Assembly (NCBI RefSeq): GCF_018130825.1
Contig: NZ_JAFCJS010000001.1
Span: forward strand, 124,001 to 188,000
DNA length: 64,000 nucleotides
Origin: Bradyrhizobium liaoningense
Lineage (GTDB): Bacteria; Pseudomonadota; Alphaproteobacteria; Rhizobiales; Xanthobacteraceae
Direction: 5' to 3'
Each line of letters opens with the position of its first letter. Within the stretch, counting starts at the first letter, position 1. This document shows positions 55,080-64,000 of the stretch, piece by piece. Position numbers and translations under genes: made by a program. The notes below the pieces were generated by a model. It did no database searches. It was given only the letters and a program-made list of their open reading frames with translations, and had not been told where the DNA came from.

Positions 55080-56081
55080 GTGACACAAGACAGAACACAG
55101 CCCTCCGCCGAAGACTCCCTCATCGCGCGCTATTTCAAGCCGCTGGCGACCGATCCCGGTGCGTTCGGGCTGGTCGACGACGCCGCGATCCTGTCCTCAT
55201 CCGGCGACGACATCGTCGTCACCACCGATGCCGTGGTCGAGGGCGTGCATTATCTTGCCGCCGATCCCCCTGACACCATCGCGCGCAAGGCGCTGCGGGT
55301 GAATCTGTCCGATCTTGCCGCCAAGGGCGCAGCGCCCGCCGGCTTCGTGCTGACGCTGGCGCTGCGCAGCAAGGAAGACTCCTGGCTCCGGCCGTTTGCG
55401 GACGCGCTCGGCGAGGACGCGAAAGCCTTCGCCTGTCCGCTGCTGGGCGGCGACACGGTGTCGACGCCGGGACCGCAGATGATCTCGATCACCGCTTTCG
55501 GCCGTGTGCCGAAGGGACGCATGGTCGGCCGCACCGGCGCTAGGGCCGGCGACCGCATCCTGGTGACAGGCACGATCGGTGATGCCGCGCTCGGTCTAGG
55601 CGTGCTCACCGGCGGCGCAGCGGCTGAGGCGCTGGCGTCCGATCCCGCTGGAAGAGAAGCCTTGATCTCGCGCTATCGTATCCCGCAGCCGCGCAACGCG
55701 CTGGCGCTGGCCGTGCGCGACCATGCGTCGGCCGCGATGGACGTCTCCGATGGCCTTGCCGGCGATCTGACCAAACTCTGTGCGGCGTCCGGCGTCTCGG
55801 CCACGGTCGACGTGGCGAGCGTGCCGCTTTCGGCGACCGCAGCAAGCCTCGTCGCCCGCAACGTTGTTTGTGTTGAGACGCTGCTGGCCGGGGGCGACGA
55901 TTACGAGGTCCTGTGCACTGTTCCGCCGGCGCAAAGCGATGCGTTGATCGCAGCCGGTCGGGCCGCGGGCCTTTCCGTTGCCGCGATCGGCACGATCGTC
56001 GCGGGCCAGGAGCGGCCACGCTTCCTCGACGGGCAGGGGCGAGAACTGACCTTGAAGCGGCTGTCCTACAGTCACTTCTAG
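55080..56081 (+). CDS. thiL: Thiamine-monophosphate kinase
   Basis: ThiL phosphorylates thiamine monophosphate to the active diphosphate. From GTG 55080 the protein has 333 residues, shaped as the PurM/ThiL ATP-binding fold: LVDDAAILSSSGDDIVVTTD, GGDTVSTPGP, MDVSDGLAGDL and LLAGGDDYEVL. The frame stays open to 54963 through the family G repeat, which is non-coding by its palindromic nature; GTG 55080 or an adjacent codon is the likely start. Confidence 0.93.
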   Translation: MTQDRTQPSAEDSLIARYFKPLATDPGAFGLVDDAAILSSSGDDIVVTTDAVVEGVHYLAADPPDTIARKALRVNLSDLAAKGAAPAGFVLTLALRSKEDSWLRPFADALGEDAKAFACPLLGGDTVSTPGPQMISITAFGRVPKGRMVGRTGARAGDRILVTGTIGDAALGLGVLTGGAAAEALASDPAGREALISRYRIPQPRNALALAVRDHASAAMDVSDGLAGDLTKLCAASGVSATVDVASVPLSATAASLVARNVVCVETLLAGGDDYEVLCTVPPAQSDALIAAGRAAGLSVAAIGTIVAGQERPRFLDGQGRELTLKRLSYSHF

Positions 56082-56205
56082 GAATTGCTCCAAACCGGCA
56101 TCCTGGTTCTCGGGACTTGGCCTAAATACCTGCCGAGATCGGCCTTTTCGGCTCTATCCGGCGTTGCACCCTCAATTTGATTTTGGCAAGCTTGTGACCG
56201 ACTGG

Positions 56206-56235
56206 AGCCGCCCCTTCGGGAAAGGGGCGGCTTTG
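56206..56235 (+). terminator. Hairpin between thiL and hppA
   Basis: A perfect 11-bp stem (agccgcccctt / aaggggcggct, 56206-56216 and 56222-56232) with a 5-nt loop is followed by ttg. It may end the thiL transcript or form an attenuator in the hppA leader. Confidence 0.6.
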
Positions 56236-56314
56236 TTCAAAATCAAGGCGCCGCACCGCACGACGGACAACAAAAGGCGCCGGGGGTACATCAAGGATCT
56301 GAGGCAAAAATCAC

Positions 56315-58429
<2,115 letters not shown>

Positions 58430-58451
58430 GCGGCGATAACGAGACAAGACG

Positions 58452-58484
58452 AAACCCCGCGGCGCGAGCCGCGGGGTTTTTGTT
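58452..58484 (+). terminator. Rho-independent terminator of hppA
   Basis: An 11-bp perfect stem (aaaccccgcgg / ccgcggggttt) with a 6-nt loop is followed by tttttgttt. It lies 22 bp after the hppA stop. Confidence 0.93.
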
Positions 58485-58509
58485 TGGTGGGTGGGCTGCG
58501 CAGGGTGGA

Positions 58510-59373
58510 TTAGCCCTGCGGGTTGTTGGTCTGCGCCTGGCTGAGAAGCCATATCTCCAAGCGCCTTATCGTATCGGCACGTGATTTATGCCCGCCTTTT
58601 GTGACAAGGTAATAGCCCTCGGGAAGAGGGACTGTTGCGTCGAGAGCGCGAAGGCGACCGCTCGCAAGATGGGGCGCAGCATAGGCGAGATCCATCGCTG
58701 CTATGCCCGCACCAGCTAGCGCGGCATCCATGGCCTGGGCTCGGGTCTCTACCACGACGCTCCGACCGGGTGGATCACCGACCTTACCTGATAAGCGCCA
58801 CCAACGATTCCAATCGCGAAAGCGGGAGCGCGCGCGGATGACGGTACTATTGCTCGAAAGCTCAGAGATATGCGGGTGAGCGACGGGAAGCAAAGTTTCG
58901 TTGAACAGGCGAGTTGCCGTGAGGCCTTTCCAATCGCCGAGGCCATGTCGAATAGCGCAGTCGAAGTCTTCGTTCGTAAGATCGATCGTCCGGGTCGTCG
59001 TCGAGATCGCCAACTCCACATCGGGGTTCAGGTGTTGCCAATCCGGAAGGCGCGGGATCAACCAGTGTGAAGCGAAAGTCGCAACGGTGCTGATCCTCAG
59101 TTGCCCACGCCGGCGCCGAAGGGGTGTCACTGCTGCTTCGATGCGGTCGAGCGCGTCACCCATAACCATCAGAAGGGATTCGGCGTCTTCGGTCAGTTTG
59201 CCGCATCGACCGACTTGGCGGACGAGCGTGACGCCAAGCTGACGCTCCAATTCTGCAATCCTGTGCGACAGTGCCGATCGCGTCACGCCAAGCGTTTCGG
59301 CCGCCTTGGATAGGCTTGGCGCCTTCTTCAGCGCCGCAAGTGCCTGCAAGCCCCTTGTCGAAGGCAGATCCAT
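58510..59373 (-). CDS. LysR-family transcriptional regulator (GcvA-like)
   Basis: From ATG 59373 the protein has 287 residues. The HTH is at about 15-45 (LQALAALKKAPSLSKAAETLGVTRSALSHRIAELERQLG), and the C-terminal part is the LysR substrate-binding fold. It resembles GcvA-type regulators. It is divergent from the DinB-like gene, with a T-N11-A box between them, so it probably regulates that gene and itself. This locus is visibly less GC-rich than its surroundings. Confidence 0.85.
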   Translation of the reverse strand: MDLPSTRGLQALAALKKAPSLSKAAETLGVTRSALSHRIAELERQLGVTLVRQVGRCGKLTEDAESLLMVMGDALDRIEAAVTPLRRRRGQLRISTVATFASHWLIPRLPDWQHLNPDVELAISTTTRTIDLTNEDFDCAIRHGLGDWKGLTATRLFNETLLPVAHPHISELSSNSTVIRARSRFRDWNRWWRLSGKVGDPPGRSVVVETRAQAMDAALAGAGIAAMDLAYAAPHLASGRLRALDATVPLPEGYYLVTKGGHKSRADTIRRLEIWLLSQAQTNNPQG

Positions 59374-59396
59374 ACTAATGTTCCCCGACACAACGT

Positions 59397-59411
59397 GTGA
59401 ATATATCTCAC
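59397..59411. promoter_or_regulatory. Candidate LysR operator (GTGA-N7-TCAC, T-N11-A)
   Basis: gtgaatatatctcac forms perfect 4-bp inverted arms around seven bases and includes the LysR core T-N11-A. It lies in the 83-bp gap between the divergent LysR and DinB-like genes. Confidence 0.5.
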
Positions 59412-59456
59412 GCAATATCCCCTGCGAAGCCGCTACATTCCCGAGCGGAGGCTTGG

Positions 59457-59978
59457 ATGATGACAGCCGTTTTCAGTCAGTTCGCTGCGTATAACCGATG
59501 GGCCAATGCTCGCCTTTACGCTGCTGCGCTAGCTCTGCCAGACGAAGCGTATCGGCGTCCGATCGGCGTTTTCTTCGGGAGCCTTCACGGGACGCTCAAT
59601 CATCTGCTCGTCACAGATCGAATCTGGCTCCGTCGTCTGACTGGCGAGGGTGAACACCCCGATCGGCTCAATGCCATCATCCATGACGACCGGAACGAAC
59701 TGGCACGTGCTCGTTTTGGGGAAGACGAGCGCCTGATTTCCGTGGTCGAAGCCTATAGCGATAGCGACTTGGATCGGGCGCATGGCTATCGGACGACCAG
59801 CGGTCGGCCACACGAGCAGCGGATCGCAGATATCCTCCAGCACCTTTTCAACCACCAGACGCATCATCGCGGTCAAGCACATGCTTGTTGCTCTATTCTA
59901 ACCGGAAAGGAGCCGCCCTCCCTGGATCTCCTAGCGTTCCAACGAGGGGTCCCGGCGCCTTCAATATCGATCGACTAA
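59457..59978 (+). CDS. DinB-family protein
   Basis: From ATG 59457 (or the adjacent 59460; gagcggagg upstream) the protein has 173 residues, a four-helix DinB-like bundle. LHGTLNHLLVTD and FNHQTHHRGQAH carry the His residues that form the usual metal site. Many DinB proteins bind thiols or are stress-induced; its role here is unknown. It is controlled probably by the adjacent LysR protein. Confidence 0.83.
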   Translation: MMTAVFSQFAAYNRWANARLYAAALALPDEAYRRPIGVFFGSLHGTLNHLLVTDRIWLRRLTGEGEHPDRLNAIIHDDRNELARARFGEDERLISVVEAYSDSDLDRAHGYRTTSGRPHEQRIADILQHLFNHQTHHRGQAHACCSILTGKEPPSLDLLAFQRGVPAPSISID

Positions 59979-60184
59979 GAAAGGGGTCGCTTCGGTTTAC
60001 CCCGTCAGTGTCGCGCGGGCGAGGAATCGCAAGGCTCAGGGATGCAGTCGAGCAGCGCGAGCGGTCGATCGACATCCAGTGGCACGTGGCGCTGTCCCAA
60101 CTGCAACTCCCACCTCAAAGGTGACAAATTTTCAGACGTTGAGAAGAGCAGACGAAAATTGTTGCATGACGTCGGAGTGTACGA

Positions 60185-60562
60185 ATGAGCCCTTCCGGAG
60201 CTTTGATCGCGATCCTGCCGTGTAACGACCTCGATGCGTCGGAGCGGTTCTACAATCGGCTGGGCTTTGCGCGCCCGGACAGTGAAAGGCCTGCTCCGGG
60301 AGAGCCTGACACCTATCGCATGCTGTCGAACGGGAAGGGCGGATATCTACATCTGACGGACGCGGTCGAGGGATGGCTAACGCCGGGCAGAAACCCTTTT
60401 GGGCTTTATCTTTACCTCGAGAGTGTTGATGCTGCGGCGCGCGAATTTCAGCAATCACCCGAAGACAAGCCGTGGGGGATGTACGAATTTGCGATCTCTG
60501 ACCCGGATGAAACGTTGGTCCGTGTCGGTTGGCCAACCCCTCTCCGCGCCGGAGCGCAATAG
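60185..60562 (+). CDS. VOC-superfamily (glyoxalase/bleomycin-resistance-like) protein
   Basis: The 125-residue protein fits a single VOC domain: ILPCNDLDASERFYNRLGFA, GGYLHLTD, PWGMYEFAISDPDETLVRVGWP. Members bind or modify small molecules including antibiotics. The gap of 207 bp after the DinB-like gene holds no other gene. Base composition is lower in GC, like the preceding two genes. Confidence 0.83.
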   Translation: MSPSGALIAILPCNDLDASERFYNRLGFARPDSERPAPGEPDTYRMLSNGKGGYLHLTDAVEGWLTPGRNPFGLYLYLESVDAAAREFQQSPEDKPWGMYEFAISDPDETLVRVGWPTPLRAGAQ

Positions 60563-60693
60563 AGGCGTTGTCGCTCAGCGTGGTTGGAGTAACTGCCAGC
60601 AATTCCGCTAGCAGCTCATCCACAGCTGCGGTTAGAGCTATAGGGATTCCTCTCGGATTGTTGCCTTCCGGTTCATGCTGGCCCGACGGCAAC

Positions 60694-61707
60694 TCACTGC
60701 ACATCCATCTGCAGGCCTTCCTTCTGGATGATGCCGGCGAACTTCTTCGTCTCGGCGTCCACGAAGTCGGCGAATTGTTGCGGGGTGCCGTAATCGGCGC
60801 GGGCGCCCATGGCGGCGATCTGCTTCTTGATGTCGTCGCGCTCCAGCATCGCCTTGACCTGGAGATTGAGCGCGTTGAGCACCTCGGGTGAGACCCCCTT
60901 CGGCAGGAACACCGAGAACCAGGACGATATGTCGAAATTAGCCAGCTCCGGCGCACTTTCGCGCATGGTCGGCAGGTTAGGCGCGAGGTCGCTGCGGTCC
61001 GTCGTCGTGACGCAGAGACCGTTGAGCGTGCCGTTCTGCACCTGCGGCAGGCTCGGATAGAGATTGTCGAACAGGATCTGGATGTCGCCGGCGAGTGCGG
61101 CCTGGAGCGCGGGCCCTGCGCCGCGGAACGGGATGTGCGTCATCTTCAGCCCGGTGAGCTGGAGGAACCAGGCGCCGGTGAGGTGAGGGCTCTGGCCGAC
61201 GCCGGAGGAGGCGTAGCTGAGCTTGTCCGGATTGGCCTTCAGGTACGCGATCAGCTCGGCGACCGACTTGATGCCGGTCTTCGGATGCGCCGACACGATG
61301 TTCGGGATCCGGATCATGTTGGAGACCGGCTGGAGCTGGTCCGGCTTGTAGGTCAGGTTCTTGAAGATGCTGTAGGCGATCGCGTTCGGGCCGGGGTTGC
61401 CGATCAGGATGGTGTGACCGTCGGGCTTGGCGCGGACCACCTCGGCGGTGCCGATCGTGCCGCCGCCGCCGGAGCGGTTCTCCACGACGGCCGACTGGCC
61501 CCAGGCGGTTTGCAGATGAGCGGCCAGCAGCCGGCCCATGACATCGGTCGAGCCGCCGGCCGCGGCCGGTACGACGAGGCGGACGTTCTCGGTGGGTTTC
61601 CAGTCCGCCAGGCTCGATCGCGGCAGGATCGCTGCGGCCGAAAGGCCGGCAGCGCCGGCAAGCACACGACGGCGGGACAACAAAGTGTTCTGAAGTTTCT
61701 TGGACAC
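60694..61707 (-). CDS. Tripartite tricarboxylate transporter binding protein (Bug family)
   Basis: From GTG 61707 the protein has 337 residues with a Tat-type signal (SRRRVLAGAAG) and a Bug/TctC fold: VRLVVPAAAGGSTDVMGRLL, VENRSGGGGTIGT, IPFRGAGPALQAAL. No TctA or TctB genes adjoin it, so it is an orphan binding protein, as is common in this family. The first upstream ATG (61767) gives 20 extra residues and is less likely. Confidence 0.9.
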   Translation of the reverse strand: MSKKLQNTLLSRRRVLAGAAGLSAAAILPRSSLADWKPTENVRLVVPAAAGGSTDVMGRLLAAHLQTAWGQSAVVENRSGGGGTIGTAEVVRAKPDGHTILIGNPGPNAIAYSIFKNLTYKPDQLQPVSNMIRIPNIVSAHPKTGIKSVAELIAYLKANPDKLSYASSGVGQSPHLTGAWFLQLTGLKMTHIPFRGAGPALQAALAGDIQILFDNLYPSLPQVQNGTLNGLCVTTTDRSDLAPNLPTMRESAPELANFDISSWFSVFLPKGVSPEVLNALNLQVKAMLERDDIKKQIAAMGARADYGTPQQFADFVDAETKKFAGIIQKEGLQMDVQ

Positions 61708-61824
61708 GAATCCACTCCCAGCTTCTTGTTTTGCTGGGAGCGTAGGGAACCCGCTGCGCAACGGCAAGTCGCGAGCGACGGCGAGTGCCGCGCGGATCGC
61801 GGCACGACGCCGCAGGCTGAAGGC

Positions 61825-62310
61825 TTAGTTAAAGCTCAGCAGCTTGAAGATCGGCGCGAGATAGCTCATCTCCTGGCCCGAGGTCGGCGTGGTCCGGCTG
61901 ATGAAGTCGAAGATCTTGCCGTCCTGCAGGCCGTAATTCGCCAGCCGGCGCACGCGCCGGTTCTTGTCGAAATAGATCGCGATCACGCGTTGGTCGACCA
62001 CCTTCTGGTTCATGAAGGCAACCATTCGCTCCGAGCGCTGCGAGATGTAGTAGAACACCTCGCCGTCGAGCGTCGCGACGGTGGAAGGGGTGCCCATCAC
62101 GATGAGCACCTGGTCCTGGCTTGCGCCGATCGGAATCTGCTCCAACGCGCCGGGCGGCAGGATGTAGCCCTTCTGGAATTGCTCGCCGGTGCAGCCCGCA
62201 AGCGCCACGCCGACCAAGGCAGCCGCGGCCGCCAGGCGCAAGCCGCGCCAGCGTGCATGAAGGCCGCGCCGCTTGTCTGCGCGCAGGCCAGTCTGGTTCG
62301 TTATCGTCAT
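61825..62310 (-). CDS. bamE: Outer-membrane assembly lipoprotein BamE (SmpA/OmlA)
   Basis: BamE is part of the Bam complex that inserts outer-membrane proteins. From ATG 62310 the protein has 161 residues, with a lipobox LAGC (Cys40) and the SmpA/OmlA domain (LEQIPIGASQDQVLIVMGTPS onward). It is divergent from the bc1-chaperone gene, the normal rhizobial arrangement. Confidence 0.92.
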   Translation of the reverse strand: MTITNQTGLRADKRRGLHARWRGLRLAAAAALVGVALAGCTGEQFQKGYILPPGALEQIPIGASQDQVLIVMGTPSTVATLDGEVFYYISQRSERMVAFMNQKVVDQRVIAIYFDKNRRVRRLANYGLQDGKIFDFISRTTPTSGQEMSYLAPIFKLLSFN

Positions 62311-62408
62311 AGCGGAACTGATTCCGTCCCCTTGCGTCGCGCGAGGCGCTGAAGTACCGGGCGGAGGCTCTGAATGCAACTCGCGCGCGCCCGCTTGCGG
62401 AAACCACA

Positions 62409-62960
62409 ATGCTTTGGCCGTTCAATCACTTCAGGAAACCCCGGCTAACCCCGCCGGGCACCATTGAAGCCATCTATGGCATGATCGTGACGCAGGCGCG
62501 AGAACCCATATTTTACCGCGACTTGGGCGTGCCGGATACGGTTAACGGCCGTTTCGACCTGTTGCTGCTGCATCTGTGGCTGTTGCTGCGGCGTCTGCGT
62601 ACGGTCCAGAGCGCCACGGAGCTGTCTCAGGCGCTGTTCGATCGCTTCTGCGAGGACATGGACGACAATCTGCGCGAGATGGGCGTGGGCGACCAGACCG
62701 TGCCGAAGCGGATGCGGGCCTTCGGCGAGGCCTTCTATGGCCGCGTCCAGGCTTATGACCAGGCCATGGAGGGCGACGGCGAGGCGCTGGCGGCGGCGAT
62801 CTGCAAGAATATCTTGAATGGAGCCGGCATGGACCAGGCCCGGCAGCTCGCGGCCTATGCCAGGGCCGCCGAGGCCGATCTCGGCCGGGCCAGCGAGGCT
62901 GCGCTGCTCAGTGCGTCCTTCAATTTTCCCCCGGCGTTCAGGGAGGGTGTCACGCCATGA
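62409..62960 (+). CDS. Ubiquinol-cytochrome c chaperone (CBP3/UQCC1 family)
   Basis: The 183-residue protein matches the CBP3 family that aids assembly of cytochrome bc1: FYRDLGVPDTVNGRFDLLLLHLWLLLRRL, and DNLREMGVGDQTVPKRMRAFGEAFYGR. It overlaps the DUF177 gene by 4 bp (ATGA). The two form the usual small operon upstream of plsX. Confidence 0.92.
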   Translation: MLWPFNHFRKPRLTPPGTIEAIYGMIVTQAREPIFYRDLGVPDTVNGRFDLLLLHLWLLLRRLRTVQSATELSQALFDRFCEDMDDNLREMGVGDQTVPKRMRAFGEAFYGRVQAYDQAMEGDGEALAAAICKNILNGAGMDQARQLAAYARAAEADLGRASEAALLSASFNFPPAFREGVTP

Positions 62961-63526
62961 ACCGACCCAACACCACACCATCGCCCGATCCCTGGCGGGC
63001 GCCCGTCATCGTGGCGCACATCCCCGACACCGGTTTGCATCGCGAGCTCGAGGCATCGGCCGCCGAGCGGCAGGCCATGGCGGAGCTCGCTGGCCTGCGG
63101 GAGGTCCTGTCCGCGCACGCCAGCTTCGACGTCGTGCCGAAGAGTGGCGGCCGGATCCAGGTCACGGGGCAGGTCCGCGCCCGGATCGGCCAGACCTGTG
63201 TGGTCACGCTCGATCCGATCGAGAGCGAGATCGACGAGGAGGTGGACCTGACGTTCGCCCCCGAGGCCGAGGCGCGGCGCTTGGCCGACCTGATCGAGGA
63301 GGGGCGGGACGACGAGGAGCCGCCCGAGGTCGTCGATCCGCCGGAGGCCATTATCAACGGCGTCATCGACCTCGGCCGGCTCGCCACGGATGCCCTGTTC
63401 CTGGCGATCGATCCCTATCCGCGCAAGGAGGGGGCCGTATTCGAGGCGGAGGTGGTCGCCCCTGACCCGGAGGACCATCCGTTCGCGGCGCTGAAGGCGC
63501 TCCAAGACAACAAAAAGAACCGGTAG
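62957..63526 (+). CDS. DUF177 (YceD-family) protein
   Basis: The 189-residue protein has the acidic YceD core with VTLDPIESEIDEEVDLTF and the C-terminal ATDALFLAIDPYPRKEG. In proteobacteria it is linked to 23S rRNA/lipid synthesis gene neighbourhoods. It overlaps the bc1 chaperone gene and is followed by 296 bp to plsX; rpmF, often found next to it, is absent here. Confidence 0.9.
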   Translation: MNRPNTTPSPDPWRAPVIVAHIPDTGLHRELEASAAERQAMAELAGLREVLSAHASFDVVPKSGGRIQVTGQVRARIGQTCVVTLDPIESEIDEEVDLTFAPEAEARRLADLIEEGRDDEEPPEVVDPPEAIINGVIDLGRLATDALFLAIDPYPRKEGAVFEAEVVAPDPEDHPFAALKALQDNKKNR

Positions 63527-63822
63527 CTGCCGATTCCCCGTAAGACCGCTTGCCACGGCATGGGAGGTGTCTGCGGCCGTGGTTTGAAAGTCCGATTTAT
63601 CTATTTGATTTCTATATATTTCCGGTGGATTTTACCGATCCGCCGCCTGGTCGCCCTGAATGCAAAAGGCTGGGGGCAAGAGGTTGTTTCGGGATAACAA
63701 AACGCTATTGTCGCGCCCCGGTCCGGGTGCGGCGTGGCGCTTGGCCGGCCGCCATGTCATGGCGAACCCATTTGCGGCCCCGCTCGTTCAAGACCGCACC
63801 AGACCAGGTTTCCAGGACTTTC

Positions 63823-64000
63823 ATGCCCAGCAAGGTTCGCATCGCGCTTGACGCCATGGGGGGCGACGACGGCGCCGCCGTGGTCATTCCAGGCGCCGCC
63901 ATCTCGCTTGGCAGGCATCGCGACACCGAGTTCCTGCTGGTCGGGGACCGGGCCAAGATCGAGCCCGAGCTCGAGAAGCATCCCCAGCTCAAGGCCGCCT
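63823..64000 (+). CDS. plsX: Phosphate acyltransferase PlsX, N-terminal part (runs off right edge)
   Basis: The frame from ATG 63823 reads [17 protein letters not shown], then [16 protein letters not shown], typical of PlsX, which makes acyl-phosphate for phospholipid synthesis. Only the first 59 codons are inside the window. Its place after the bc1 chaperone and DUF177 genes supports the call. The preceding 296 bp have no other gene; they include an AT-rich stretch around 63595-63640 that could hold the promoter. Confidence 0.93.
   Translation, partial: MPSKVRIALDAMGGDDGAAVVIPGAAISLGRHRDTEFLLVGDRAKIEPELEKHPQLKAA

Overview
This 64 kb window looks like chromosome from a high-GC alphaproteobacterium, most likely Bradyrhizobium or a close relative. 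The signs are a Mg-type HemB, an LdtR-family MarR regulator, a DUF6163 protein, a Mur-type operator candidate at mntH, the bamE / cytochrome bc1 chaperone / DUF177 / plsX order, and several families of about 100 bp palindromic intergenic repeats. This placement rests on reading motifs and gene order, not on a database search. No rRNA, tRNA, CRISPR array, transposase or integrase was recognised.

Layout. 1-13.6 kb is housekeeping: the start of a soluble lytic transglycosylase gene (running off the left edge), dapA, mscL, smpB, a BCP-like peroxiredoxin, a family 5 uracil-DNA glycosylase, a NYN-domain protein, rpoZ, a bifunctional rsh, then pdxJ-acpS-lepB-rnc-era-(unknown membrane protein)-recO. 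13.7-15.6 kb holds a small secreted protein and a divergent AraC-family regulator with a 463 bp upstream region. 15.6-27.1 kb is the most distinctive part: eleven co-directional reading frames with gaps of 60 bp or less. They encode a formylglycine-generating enzyme, a Tat-type sulfatase with an intact CxAxR site, the C-terminal stump of a HAD hydrolase, a Gly-rich secreted protein, a DUF3302/HlyD pair, two DUF1254-type exported proteins, an outer-membrane phenol-pathway-type protein, a membrane adenylate cyclase with a periplasmic sensor, and a Tat-type solute-binding protein overlapping the cyclase gene.

27.3-33 kb carries parC, a peptide-type binding protein with a GMC oxidoreductase, and a small basic secreted protein. 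33.7-37 kb is a metal/oxyanion resistance block (chrA, a rhodanese-ChrB fusion with a near-consensus promoter, and a dmeF-type CDF exporter). 37-46.3 kb is a mixed set: an MBL-fold hydrolase, DMT and MFS transporters, a soluble class III cyclase, mntH with a palindromic operator, bpt and an RDD membrane protein. 46.5-58.4 kb returns to core functions: hemB, ldtR, two small unknown genes, then glyA-nrdR-ribD-ribE-ribH-nusB-thiL and a K+-independent proton pyrophosphatase. 58.5-60.6 kb is a small, visibly lower-GC accessory insert (LysR regulator, DinB-like protein, VOC protein). 60.7-64 kb holds a Bug-type binding protein, bamE, the bc1 chaperone, DUF177 and the start of plsX.

The functional themes are cell-wall and precursor metabolism (dapA, lytic transglycosylase, ldtR), stringent response and translation (rsh, smpB, rpoZ, era, rnc), B-vitamin synthesis (pdxJ, rib genes, thiL), and an envelope-directed cluster at 15.6-27.1 kb that appears to combine sulfate-ester hydrolysis, export, outer-membrane transport and cyclic-nucleotide signalling. 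That last cluster is the best candidate for an undescribed system here.
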